Assembly (NCBI GenBank): GCA_014706295.1 | Contig: JACSVZ010000008.1 | Location: 2,305,376 to 2,369,375 of the forward strand | Origin: Lycocorax pyrrhopterus obiensis | Taxonomy: Eukaryota; Chordata; Aves; Passeriformes; Paradisaeidae | Direction: 5' to 3' | Length of the DNA stretch: 64,000 nucleotides | Shown: in pieces, positions 48,569 through 59,814 of the stretch | Layout of the letters: the number at the start of each line of letters is the position of its first letter | Numbering within the stretch: the stretch's first letter is position 1 | Program-made: the position numbers and the translations under genes | Notes under the pieces: generated by a model | The model's database searches: none | What the model was told of the DNA's origin: nothing | The model's input: the letters and a program-made list of their open reading frames with translations, nothing else

Positions 48569-49073
48569 CTAAGCTGCAGCATGACTTGCAGCTTTAAAGA
48601 ATTCCCCTTTTTCCTCTGGATAAATGAGTGACTTGGCCAGTGAGCAAATGTGCAGATGTCAGCCTGACCGTCACCAGCCGGTCCCTGGTGTGTCAGCAGC
48701 AGGCAGGGGGCCAGGATGCTGAATGCTGACATCCCCTACCTGTGACAACTCCAGCAATGAGATGTCAGCTGGGGAGGAGACACCACATACATCTGCTCAT
48801 CCAGGCTGCCCAGCAACCGGGAAGCACTGGAAATAGGGATGGAGCTCACGGAAAACCAGAGAGCACGACACAAACCCATAAGACCCACCAGACTGGGCAC
48901 CAGGGCCAGTACAAAAGAACACAAAGCACAGGAAAGCTCCTGCATAGGTATTCAATCAGGAGCTAGACCTTTTTCTGACATATTCCACTGCAGCAGTAAA
49001 GCATCATCCTCAGCTGCACTTTGCTGATGAGTAAAGTGTACTATTAAAAAGTTTAGCAGTTATTTTCTTCCTA

Positions 49074-49107
49074 CTAAACAGATTCCTCCCCTAAACAGAT
49101 TCCTCCC
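49074..49107. repeat. 17-bp perfect tandem duplication
   Basis: CTAAACAGATTCCTCCC occurs twice without spacing (49074-49090 and 49091-49107). Confidence 0.93.
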
Positions 49108-49352
49108 TGTCCCTCTTTTCTCCCTCAATTATTTTTGTTCATGATACTTCTTCAGTGTTGGAATACTCCAAATTTGCATAATAAATTTTATTTCACTCTT
49201 TTTCTAGAAACTTTCCTCCCTTATTAAGCCCACACAACAATGAAACAATGGCATGCCTCAGCCTTTCAAAAGGGAAAAATTTAACTCACCTGTCTACCTA
49301 AAAGCTTGGACTTAAAGGGTCCTCAGTGTGAGGCAAACACGGTTGTTAAATA

Positions 49353-49605
49353 CCACAGAATCCCGGAATGGTTTGGCTGGAAGAGATCTTAAATCCCATC
49401 CAGTGCCACCCCTGCCATGCCAGGGACACCTTCCACTGTCCCAGGTGGCTCCAAGCCCCAATGTCCAACCTGGCCTTGGACACTGCCAGGGATCCAGGGG
49501 CAGCCACAGCTTCTCTGGGCACCCTGTGCCAGGGCCTGCCCACCCTCCCAGGGAACAATTCCTTCCCAAAATCCCATCTATCCCTGCCCTCTGGCACTGG
49601 GAAGA
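49353..49605 (-). mobile_element. CR1 LINE 3' fragment
   Basis: Inverted CR1: CCACAGAATCCCGGAATGG tail, CCCCTGCCATGCCAGGGAC, AACCTGGCCTTGGACACTGC, CTTCTCTGGGCACCCTGTGC, and GGGAACAATTCCTTCCCAAA to TCTATCCCTGCCCTCTGGC. It matches the 21.6-kb copy closely and is cut at a similar distance from the 3' end. Confidence 0.94.
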
Positions 49606-52010
49606 CATGTTTTCCTAAACTAAAGGCTGAGTCACTAAGATACCACGTAACTAGAAAAAGTATAGGTTGGACAACATTTTTGGAGTAAGGTATTTCTCTA
49701 TTTATTTGTCCATCTAAAGGTAATGTGGGGAATTTGAATCATGTGCTAGCAGCAACTGTTCTGAATAAGAAAATGCTTTCCCCCTATCATCTCTCACTAT
49801 TTGCACACCTTCCCATTGCCTTTTCCTCTTGCCCAGGCTGCAGCCTGAATTGGCACAAGTTTCACCTGTATTTTCAGAGGTTCTAACCCAATTTGGCAGC
49901 ACATGTGACAGTTTCATGGTAGTCCCCAAGGAAGGCCCATCTCCTGCTCTCCAGAGCACCTCTCCTGGAAGTTTTGGCTTCATCCCTCCAACATAACTCA
50001 GGTGCTGAAGAAGGAGGGAGGAAGAGGGATCAGACACAGGGTCCTACTTCCCTGTGGAGTTTAGGGGTTACCTGGAATGTGTGGGTTTCACTGCAGGCAA
50101 TAACTAATTCCAGTCACGGACCAACTGGAATTCCAGTGGCCGTTCCAGATTTCTTCCTCTCTCATAGAAACGAGGAGCAGAAAAGAAAGGTGTCCGAAAA
50201 ACAGATGAGGAGGGTTATGCAATGTCCAGTGACAGCTCTCAAGGAAGACTGTGTTCACCCTTGCTGTGGTGTGGAACCATGAAAAGTGTGACTCAAGTAA
50301 TTTAATCTGGTTTTTGTAACAGTCAAAAATAATTGGTAAATAGATGAAGTTGTGTCAAATACATGCACAGGAAAATTAAGACCTTCATTTTCTAAAGCAC
50401 ACATATTTCTTAACTTTCTCAAAATCAAGTCTTCCATTTTTAATGGAAGGGCATTTTCAATGTCCCCTCCTCCCTTGCAGATTGAATTTTTTATCAGCTG
50501 ACATGTATTTGAGTGGAATTGGTGTGCTGCTCATGAAGAAAATCTAACCTGAAATAGCTTTTCAGAGAGCTTAAGCAGTATCCTGGAATCGATTGATTTG
50601 AATACACAATTCACAAACCCTTAGATTGCCTTTTTTATATCTCCCACCCATGCTGCACAAGCTACAAACATCTCCAGACACCCTGGAATTTTCTTAAACC
50701 CCAATGGCAAAGCACATGCTCCACAAAGAAACAATCCATGCCAGCATTCCAACTTTTACTCTACATACTTTAGAACGTCAGGTTAAGAGGGAAAAAAAAA
50801 ATTAAGATTCAGAACACTCCTATAAAAAGGTCAGGTCTGTGCTTTTGCCTGAGCTGTGCTGAAAGCTGAATTCTAGAGATGAATCCACAGAAATGGCTCA
50901 GTCCCTATGATCAGTATTAAAAGGAAATTTTCAGTGTATCAGCAAATTTCAGTTGTTTTAACAGAACACTTGGAATGAGCCAATATTTGAAGAATCCACA
51001 CCAAAGCTGTGTAGGGTTTTACAAACCAAGGACATGTTAAAGACAGCCTGAAATGATTAGGGAATGAATATGTTCTGTGGCCTTTACTGTGGGCCAGGAT
51101 TAAAGCATTAATCTCGTTCTGGGGTGGCTGCTGGGATATGAGTCACTTCTACATTTGCTACTTAGGATAGATTCCCCAATGATGTCTGCAACACACCTAC
51201 ATTACACCCCACACAGAAGGTAAACATTTTATTCTTCATAGCTGGCTGTCACTGCTGCAATCACCACAGGACAGAGATCCATTTCCTAAATGGAAGAGAT
51301 GAGAGAAGGAATACAATAATGTAAATTGATAATGTAAATTTTGAGGGTGACTTTGGCATACTGGTGGCTTCACAAACCTAGAAAATACAAAATAAAATCC
51401 CCAGAAAATACACAAACCTAATAAATACTGTATGAACAGTATTTACCAAAACCAAGACCTCACACATGCTGGGTTTTGTCTCTGTTTTCTTGTATAAATC
51501 TGTAGCAAACAGCTGAGTCAAATTCTCTACAATACTCAAAGCACCTCAGTATAAAAAATTAGGATAATGCAATAAATAAAGAGCGCAACCTTCTGTGAAA
51601 AGGTTGTGCACTTAACTGGAGAAGGATGAAATACTGACAGCTATTAAATCCAGTACTCTAAACACAGCACCAGCTCCAGAACCTGCACAGTTCTGCTGGC
51701 CAGAAATTGAAAAGAAGCACTGGGGAGGGTTCACTTCATACTGACCCGACCTCTTACACTGTTTATTTAAGGCTCTTCTGAGGATACAGAGCTGCAGTTA
51801 AAGCAAATACCCCCAGCCCTACGCAGCTTGGAAGAAAGGAAAACTCCATTGCCTCTTGTCTCCACCCTTCTGTGTATTTTACATTCACTTTAAAATTACA
51901 AAGGGAAAAAAAAAAGTCAAGAGTAGGTGATGTGAATTAAATCCCATCATACTACAAGTTTACAAGTCTAATTCTTTTTCAGGTCAATCTGGGCACATTC
52001 TGGGACGTAT
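49606..52010. other. Unique non-coding stretch
   Basis: AT-rich, with frames of at most 107 codons (49714-50037, minus), none recognised. No transposon is evident before the SINE. Confidence 0.5.
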
Positions 52011-52132
52011 TTTAGAGCAAGGCTATGGTTACACCAAGGTCGTGGGTTCAATCCCTTTATGGGCCATTCACTTAAGAGCTGGACTCCATGATCCTTGCGG
52101 GTCCTTCCAACTCAGAATATTCTGTGATTCCA
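52011..52132 (+). mobile_element. TguSINE1-type SINE, 5'-truncated
   Basis: A composite of a tRNA-like head and a CR1-like tail. The head has ACACCAAGGTCGTGGGTTCA with an internal RNA polymerase III B box (GGTTCAATCCC, 52045-52055), as in a tRNA(Ile) T-arm. The tail continues GGGCCATTCACTTAAGAGC, GGACTCCATGATCCTTGCGG, GTCCTTCCAACTCAG and ends TTCTGTGATTCC, which is the CR1-type 3' end used for mobilisation in trans. The A-box half of the tRNA is missing, so transcription is unlikely. TguSINE1 is a passerine SINE family, so this copy is the best taxonomic marker in the window. Confidence 0.9.
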
Positions 52133-52274
52133 TCACATTCAAATTTTCCACAAGTATTTTGTCTGAGACATTATAATTAAGCTAGTCAGAAGACATGGCA
52201 TACCCTAAACAACACGAAAGCTGAGTCCTACACAGCAGCCACGACTTTTCCAAGCATTTGCAAGCTCTTTCCAC

Positions 52275-52723
52275 TGATGCCTTTTCCTGGTCTTAAAATC
52301 AAGAGTCAAACACAGTTAGAAGGGAAAAAGGGATTTTACCTTGGTATTTATTTTAAGGATCCTTAGGTGCACCACATCCAGGCCGAATGCACCTCCATGG
52401 CCACCCCCAAAAGATCTGGTATCACATTATAGGTGTTACTAATTAGCAGATCTATCAAAGATTCCCCAATGAGAGGCTCGAGTGAGCCCCCCTCCCCAAG
52501 GAACCTTCCCCTGGATGGTTCTATCTCAGTTTACAAAATGTGTTCTGGAGAGGACCTTGGGGTCTGGGGCACACTGATCCCTAACTATGAAGCTTCTAAA
52601 ATGTTGAGTCTCCCAGCTTGACAAACAAGGCCAAGAATGTCGGCAAAAAGCACTAAGAATACAGAAGTTGTAAAAAGGTATAACAGGGGTTTAAAAGAAA
52701 AGACAGAAATCATCATGGCATCA
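52275..52723 (-). mobile_element. Solo LTR, TGATGCC/GGCATCA family, type 2
   Basis: A 449-base copy of the 41.87-kb LTR in the same minus orientation, with AATAAA opposite 52347-52352. A perfect 4-base duplication, CCAC, flanks it (52271-52274 and 52724-52727), the length typical of class I (gamma-like) integration, so this is an independent solo LTR. The wider flanks also share CAAGCTCTTT (52261-52270 and 52727-52736), showing that the empty site already contained a short direct repeat. Confidence 0.93.
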
Positions 52724-53408
52724 CCACAAGCTCTTTTTGATGATGGCACAGTGCATGAGGGGACTGCATATTCTTTTGTGTCCCATCTGATGAGCAGGTT
52801 TCCCCCACAGATAATGGCTATGAAAACTACATTGGCTTTGGGGGATTTTAAAGAGCCGAGACAAACTGTGTCCTTTCACAAGCCTCGGCAGAGCTCCATC
52901 CTGCAGTGTGAGTAGGCCAACAATGAATCACCAGCAGGAGGACAAGACAAGCCACTGAAGCACACATTCCAGGTAGCTGAACTATAGAACAATTTCTATT
53001 CAGTAATTTGGTTATTTCTGGAAGAAATGAGCCACATAAGCAGCAGGTGCATATGCTAATAGAATGACTTCATGATTTAATTAAGCCATATTTCCCTACA
53101 GAGTAATTACATATGTTGTTTACTCAACTTTTTTTAAAGACCATTAAAAAAACCTGCAATCGCATTCATTCCCTGGCTAAAAATAAAAGATCTCAAGAAC
53201 TTCAAACACACCAAAAAAGTAGTGAACACACTTAGTAGATCCTGCACATATCCAATGAACACTTGCTATGCACAATCCCATATAGGAGCTTCTCTAACAG
53301 ATGGTGTTATCTGAACTCCTATCAAAATCTGTCTGGTCTGATCCCACCCAGTGTAATGTGTGAGGAGATATTTTACATAGGTTGCCTTGGCTGTAAGAAA
53401 ACGAGGAG
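52724..53408. other. Unique non-coding stretch
   Basis: A 92-codon plus frame (52637-52915) starts inside the LTR and continues here. It has no recognisable domain. The remainder is AT-rich. Confidence 0.5.
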
Positions 53409-53645
53409 TTTAGAGGTTTAGATTAGATATTAGGCAAAATCTCTTCATGGAAATGGTTGTAAAGCATTGGAACAGGATGCCCAGGGCAGTGGTGGGAGTG
53501 TCCAACCATCCCTGGAATTGTTCAAAAAACAAGTGGATGAGGCACCTGAGGACGTGGTTTGGTGGTGAATAGGGTGGTTTTGGGTTGATGTTTGGACTGG
53601 ATGATACTAAAGGTCTTTTCCAGCCTTAACATTTCTGTGATTCTG
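53409..53645 (+). mobile_element. CR1 LINE 3' fragment, older subfamily
   Basis: Has GGTTTAGATTAGATATTAGG, TTGGAACAGGATGCCCAGGG, CCATCCCTGGAATTGTTC, GAGGCACCTGAGGACGTGG, GGACTGGATGATACTAAAGG, CTTTTCCAGCC and an ATTTCTGTGATTCTGG tail. It belongs with the 5.9-kb copy. Confidence 0.9.
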
Positions 53646-54050
53646 GTCTAACCCAGAAGATATTGCAAAGCAACATCTGAAATAGAGACTACAGAGCCTA
53701 AAGAAGATGATAAATTTAATGAGACAATAATTTTCTGAGCTTAAGACACAAATATAGAATTTTCTTCAAAGGACAACAGTGGTCTCATCCCAGATGAGTG
53801 ATAAGTAATCCCAGCTACTGCACAACTGGTCCTGCTTCTGGCCTGGATTCCCCACAGCGACAGCTGCTGTTCCCACTATTCAGTGACAGGTACATCCAGT
53901 ATTCTGGAACAGTGAGGTCCTGGCACAGGGTGCCCAGAGAAGCTGTGGCTGCCCCTGGATCCCTGGCAGTGCCCAAGGCCAGGTTGGACACTGGGGCTTG
54001 GAGCAGCCTGGGACAGTGGAAGGTGTCCCTGCCCATGGCAGGGGTGGCAC

Positions 54051-54150
54051 GGGATGGGATGATGGTAGATGGGATGGGATGATGGGATGATGGTAGATGG
54101 GATGGGATGGGATGGGATGATGGTAGATGGGATGGGATGGGATGGGATGG
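54051..54150. repeat. (GGGAT)n-type microsatellite with higher-order units
   Basis: Exactly 100 bases of GGGAT/GATGG repeats punctuated by GATGATGGTAGA blocks (three of them), which indicates a higher-order structure. The repeat grew from the CR1's own GGGATGG motif. G-rich on the plus strand. Confidence 0.93.
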
Positions 54151-54484
54151 TGTTGCAGATAGGTAAAACCTCATAAAGTGAAGGCCTTGTTGCCTTTGTA
54201 AAATCATGGCCTACTCCTGTTACTTCGGCTAAGTAGAAAAGGATTCTGGGTAATGACTCAGCTGGAATAGAGGTAGAAAACAAGTTACATTACCATAGAA
54301 AACAAGTTATGTAACCATCACGTGTTCACATGGTGGTTTACGGTGGTTGGTTGAATTATGGTTGTTGTGCTTTGATGGAATGCTACTGATAAAGGCCTAA
54401 TTGCTTTAAAAGGCCTGGTTTTTGGAATAAACGAGCTCCCTTCTGCACCTGCCTGGCGAGTCCGTGTCACTTCTTATCGTAACG
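54151..54484 (+). mobile_element. Short solo LTR nested in CR1 (alpha/beta-like)
   Basis: About 334 bases starting TGTTGCAG. TTTAAAAGG at 54405-54413 is TATA-like and AATAAA follows at 54426-54431, so R is very short. GGATGG flanks both ends (54145-54150 and 54485-54490), consistent with a 6-base target duplication of a class II element, though the flanks are themselves repetitive. The right end reads GTAACG and not a canonical CA end, so the last base is probably mutated. The size and compact layout resemble alpharetrovirus-like avian LTRs. No internal sequence remains. Confidence 0.85.
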
Positions 54485-54528
54485 GGATGGGTTTTAAGAT
54501 CCCTCCCAACCCAAACGCATTCTGTGAG

Positions 54529-57500
54529 CCTCTCATATTCTGCTGTGAAAAAAACCATTACTGTGTGGACAATATTAAGATTACAGCACTGAAGATGATA
54601 ACACAACTTGTTGTTTCTTTAGGTACATTCACAGATTTATCTCTGCTTTGCCAGTTCACTGCAGTGGAAGACACAGAATTTCAGGGTGAACAAGTCAATT
54701 CACAGGCAGTGGAAGCCCTCAGACCTGCAGGTGACTTGGCCAAATGTAGCACTGACATCCAGAAACAGACACGGAAACAAACAGCCAAATTCAAACCCAC
54801 TGTGTGTGGATTCGAGTCTGCTAAGGCGTCTCTGCCAAACTGTGCCCAGACAATGCTTCTGAGCTTCCTCCAAAGGACAGACACAATTCCCTCTCTGCAG
54901 GAGACACTGCTTTAAATTCCACCTTTGAAAAAGAAACTTCTGTCATTCTTAAGGAGAATAACATGCACTAAGTGATGTTTAACAGAAGGAATTTTAGGCA
55001 GCTTTTTTTCAATCCTTATTTGTGCAAAATTATACAAATCCAGATTCCATCTCATCTGTCTTAAATGTGACTCCACTGGAGAGACATATTTCCCAGAAAA
55101 TAAAGATGGGAAGACATTCTATATTGCAGGAGAGATGTGTCAAATGCGTGTCACATAGCTATTAAATTGAAAAATTGAACTTGCAGGAAAATCTGAGGAT
55201 GTTTTCAAAAGCTAAAAGCCACATTTTCTCTTGCTTCACTTGTGCAGGAATAACTGCCTTTAAATATTTCAATAAGGTATTTATTTTTTTCAAGATTCTC
55301 TCTGTCCATTGTCCATGTGAGAGTTGTGATTTTCTGTTAGTGTAGCACTTCTGGAACAGCTACTTCAGCAACTTTCTCAGAAATGAGGAGTTTGTATAAA
55401 TCAAGGTTTGTAAAGAAGAGCTAACAAGTGCAACTTACAGGCCAGATGCTGGTCTGCCTGCAATCTTAAGAATAAAAATTAAATAAATAATATATTCAGA
55501 GCACATGATTTGTCTTGAAACAGCCAGAGATCAGGGAAAGAGAGCACACAGTAGTTTGGGAGTTTTTCCCTTTAAAGCAAAAAATTGATTTTAGAAGCAC
55601 ACATACAATTTAACTTCCCCAATGGCTTTCCCAGTCCCTCAAACTAGCAAAATAGCCAATAAAAAAATCTCAACAGAGAATAATTATTATATTGACAGAA
55701 ATTGGCACAATGGGTAATTCTGCGAGAATGAATCAGAGTCAGGATGGAGTCTTTCTGTATCTACACAAATGCCAATGCACTTGAAGCATTTTCTTTATGG
55801 TTTTATTGCACACACTAATATTATTTGTGGGTTACTTGCTCTGCATATTTAAATCTTAACCCTGAACACTCAAAATGCGGGAGATGTTAATACCAAAACC
55901 ATTGAAACCCCATGAACACCACGGGAGGAGGAGTGTAGAACTCTCGATCCGAGAAGTGTAGAAATGAACTGCAGGCAGGAAAAATGGCCACTCTGGAAAA
56001 TGCTACTTTTTAGAGAGATCTTACCAATCTCAATATTGTATTCAACACTGCAGCTAAACAGAGAATCCACTACCCAGGGAGAATAACCATGACCAAATAT
56101 CTGTGGTCCAGCTGTGTCAGAGATGGAATAGGAGTTTTTGAGAAGAGAATTACTTCTAGGTTTATCACATTTTATCAGTAAACTTCAAGCAAAATTGCTT
56201 GAGCATTATCTCATGTTCCTCTTGTTGCCTCTTCTTTTTCTACTTAATACTTATATATTTTTACAGATAATTCTTCTGTCAGTGCTCCTCAAAATTTCGC
56301 ATTTGGACTCAAAAATTGCTTGGTTAGAATTTTATAAAGGAAATCATTCTCATATTCCATGATCAACACTGACTGTCAGGAGGTGCATTATATTCATCAA
56401 GAGGAATCCAGGCCCGGTTTACCCTCTCTGACCACGCAGAAGTTCTCAGAAAACACACTCAGCAAGTAATGAATTTTGCCTGCCATCAGTTATTGTCCTG
56501 CATTAGCTCTACAGCCCAGTTACAGAGATGATTTAATAGGATAATAACAAGAACCCTTTTTGCCTTTATCGTCTCCAACTGAAGCTAAAACACTCATCCT
56601 TGCACAGCCTCATTGTGCTCTGAGAGCAGATAAGTGGAAAACAAAGCAGCAGAGACCTTCAGTTCCAGCTGAAATGAGGGTGTTCTCACCAGAAAAGATA
56701 TTTCTCTTGAAATGGGAAACATGCACACAAGGATTCTGCACTTTGGCTTGCCTCTTTCACATTTAGCCTTCAGTTCTCAAGGGGATTTAGCCAGATGACA
56801 TCTGAGAACTTATATGACACTGACTTTTTTTCTTCCTAAACTGAGAAAAACATTGTGTAAGAAAACTAAGGTTGTTAAATCTGGATTTGGGACAAATTTT
56901 GAGAAGCTACAGAATTTTTTTCCTTGAAAAAACACTATCAGTTTCAAATAACTCAGGCACTGAAGAATATGCTAGTAAAGGGAATTGTAACCTTTATGAT
57001 GGAAGAATTCCCAGCTTACTAAGGTCTTCATATACATACATGATGAGAAATATGAAACAAATACAAACTGACTTCAGAACAAAAATTTACTGGAAAAAAG
57101 AAACACAGCACTGCAGAATGTCCCTAAATGTGCGCCTGAGGTTGCTCACAAAATGCTTTCGTGTTACCTAATTCTCCTGCCTTCATAAGATTAACAGTTC
57201 TGCTCCCAGAACAGAAGAGTAACTTGTAAATCTCATAGAACTCACTGCGCATTTGCTGTGGAAAAACACGAAATTAAATCTTTTTTTTTTTCCTCCCTCT
57301 CCTGGTATTTACTTGCAATACATTTCTGACAAATTTAGTAGCTAATCCTCCTCCTCTTATTTCTTACGAAGTCATTTAAACAGTACAAGCTGATATATTA
57401 TTACACATAGTGGTGAAAATATTCAGAATTTGAATGCTGTTCTGCTCGTTAGAAAATTCTCTCTACACAGATCAGGGTTTTATGATCCTCCATGCCCAAA

Positions 57501-58696
57501 TTTACAAAGCCCAGTGATGCCACTAAGGAATGTATGGGCTTGCTGAGGGTAGATTTTTCCTTCATGAGACACAATTCCTTCCTCTTGCCTTTTGGATGAT
57601 ATACACTGCACTGGATATTTGTTTTTGCCAGGTAAAAAATGATTTCTTGAAGTACATAGGGTTTGTCACACCAATCTACTGGATTTTTCTAGCAATCCTA
57701 TTTTGAGAGTATTATCTGTGCTAAAATAACAGTCAGAATTTATTGGGGAAAGAAGGCTTGAAAAACCTTTCTAGCAGAAATAGATATATTCAAGATGAAG
57801 ACCTCTAGTATTACTCAGATTTTCAGAATCAGATGGATGCAATTTCATTTATTGAGTGTTTTCTTTGTGTTTTGCAGCAGGGTGACATCAAGAACAAGAT
57901 AAAACTGATTTATAAGGTAATGCACATAGAAACAATGTGCATTTAGAAATCTGATTTTATGATTTCAGCCCAGGTAAATTTCGATACATCAAGACACACC
58001 AGAAGGAGCTGGTTGCTGTGGTACCTGGCAATATTTGATGATAAACATCTACCACAGGGACTATGTAACTTCTTTTGCCTGACTTTTATGTGCATGCCCA
58101 GTTTTTAAAACCCAGAGTGAGGAAAAACTCATCTGAGAATATCTTGTCCATCATATGAGTTGAAAACAAATTATCTGAACAGGCCTTGGAAGTGGGGTCC
58201 AGCAGAAACACAACTGGTGCCACCTTTGGCAGTGTTACTGTGGGTCACTGCATTCAGAGCAGGTCGCTGGAAACAATTAATGACGTTCTGCTGGGCAAGC
58301 TCCTGTGGGCGCAAAGAATGCCTTTCCAACAGGGAATCCTGAAAGCAAGTCCCTTCACAAATACTCTGGGACCTGCATCAAGAAGGAGAACAGAAAATGT
58401 GAGTAAGAGAGAGAGAACAAAAGCTGTTTTCATCCCCCTTTCCTGTAGCTCCCCTGAGGCTGTCAGGTCCTGAGCACCAGTGGCTGCTCCAGCTGGCTGC
58501 AGCTTCATGACAGGAGCCTGTGGTGTCTCTGTGATTAGGACAGAAGAGGAGAAGGACATTTTCCTCAACCTCTGCTTTGCACTGGGCCTGTCCTTACGAG
58601 AGGAGAGGCAAAGGGTTCCGTATGGTCCCTTCCTGAAGGATGAACACATAGGGCACAACCCTCACCTCCCTGGCCATGTAAGAGCCACAGAAACAC
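54529..58696. other. Unique non-coding stretch, 4.2 kb
   Basis: A 142-codon plus frame (54487-54915) begins in the CR1 tail and shows no known domain. The rest is AT-rich, with frames of at most 134 codons (58254-58658, minus), none recognised. Confidence 0.5.
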
Positions 58697-58965
58697 AGAG
58701 TCACAGAATGGTTTGGGTTGGAAGGGGCCTTAAAGACCATCTCATTCCTGCTGTGTGTAGGGACGCCTTCTGCTAGACCATGTTTCTTCCTAATACCTCA
58801 TTTAATCCCACCCTCTGGCAGTGGGAAGCCATTCCCCCTTGTCCTGGCACTCCATCCCTTGTAGAGTCCCTCTCCATCTTCCTTGTAGCCCCTTCAGGTG
58901 CTGGAAGGTCACAATTAGGTCAGCCTAAAGCTTCTCCTCTCCAGGCTTGCAGACAACCCCAGCTT
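58697..58965 (-). mobile_element. CR1 LINE 3' fragment
   Basis: Inverted CR1: GAGTCACAGAATGGTTTGGG, TTGGAAGGGGCCTTAAAGAC, ATTCCCCCTTGTCCTGGC, TTGTAGCCCCTTCAGGTGC, GGAAGGTCACAATTAGGTC and CTTCTCCTCTCCAGGC. The block order fits a CR1 subfamily with a conserved GTGCTGGAAGG segment. Confidence 0.9.
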
Positions 58966-59814
58966 TGTGGAGAGGGTCAGAGCAGAGACCAGACAATGTG
59001 ATACCTCTGCTGCTGATTTTCAGGGAATGCAGACTGCTGGCTCAGAGCAAACATCTAACTGTTCACTGGCTGCAGTAAAGTGGGATAAATTCACCTACAG
59101 AGGCAGGGAAGAGTTGGAGTCAGTTTGATGCAACAGCTGCACGAGTAGCTTGCAAATACAATCTATGAGAACATTAGAGAGAGGGAATCCAGGAGGAGGA
59201 AGAGAGAAGCAAAGCAGATCCCCAGAAGCAGCAGAGGAGCAGCTGCAAGATGATGTGAAGTTCCACCACATCTCATGGAACTTTATTTATTTGCCCTGCA
59301 AAATAAAGGTCTACTCGATTCTTTGGAACTAATACAGGAGAAGCAGGCATGACCGTGGAGCTTTGCTTATCTTCTCTCTCCCTCAGTGTCTGGGGAACAG
59401 AGCTGAGAGGCTGCACCCTCCTTTTGCATCCTTGGTGAAGGGCTGAGGATCAGAGCAGTGCCACAGGGCACTGCTCACCAGTGGGAGCAGCTGACAGCAA
59501 GCTGGGAGGGCTGGGAGCGCGGGAAGCACCTGGAAGAGGCTTGGACAAGAGGCCACTCTAACCCATTGGTGAGCCTCAGGAAAGGTGCTTTCCCAGAATG
59601 CTGGGAGATCAGGCACGGCAGGAATCAACCCTCTGGCAGCATTGTCCAAGATGAGGATTCATCTCTAATCAGCCAGTTTAAACCAGTCAGCCAGACTCTT
59701 GCTGTAATTGATGCCGAGAGATAAACACCGCCAGAGGTGACTCAGCCCAGTACTTTCAGACAATTACCTGAGGATGGTGTGAGCCATCCTCGGGAGGTGC
59801 CTGTTCCTTCCTAT
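58966..59814. other. Unique non-coding stretch
   Basis: Two opposing 88-codon frames (59383-59649 minus, 59458-59724 plus), neither recognised. No repeat until the LTR. Confidence 0.5.

Larger units (their letters stand above)
43903..49352. other. Unique non-coding stretch, 5.4 kb
   Basis: The longest transposon-free part of the window by eye. Frames do not exceed 112 codons (47551-47889, minus), and none has a recognised domain. A 10-A run at about 45233 and two small tandem repeats (48525-48568 and 49074-49107) are the only structures noted. Confidence 0.5.
53912..54528 (+). mobile_element. CR1 LINE 3' fragment split by microsatellite and LTR
   Basis: The left part (53912-54055) runs from GAGGTCCTGGCACAGGGTGC through GTGTCCCTGCCCATGGCAGG to GTGGCACGGGATGGG. 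The right part (about 54485-54528) resumes at GGATGGGTTTTAAGATCCC, then CTCCCAACCCAAACGC and a CATTCTGTGAG tail. Between them lie a 100-base expansion of the element's own GGGATGG motif and a complete LTR, so the CR1 is the oldest of the three components. Confidence 0.92.

Noticed and set aside
50124..50137. Perfect 14-base palindrome ACTGGAATTCCAGT
   Set aside because: A few such palindromes are expected by chance in 64 kb, and nothing around it suggests a site.
52011..52090. A tRNA gene
   Set aside because: Only the T-arm/B-box half is tRNA-like. The A box and acceptor 5' half are missing, and a CR1-type tail follows, which identifies a SINE.
41871..52723. The two type 2 LTRs, 10.9 kb apart and in the same orientation, as the ends of one full-length provirus
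   Set aside because: The 52.3-kb copy has its own perfect CCAC duplication on both sides. The outer flanks (GAGG and CCAC) do not match. The interval contains an independent ERVL LTR, a CR1 and a SINE, and no recognisable gag, pol or env frame.
54487..54915. 142-codon plus-strand frame
   Set aside because: It starts in the CR1 tail. No domain, signal or splice context is recognised, and an opposing frame overlaps it.
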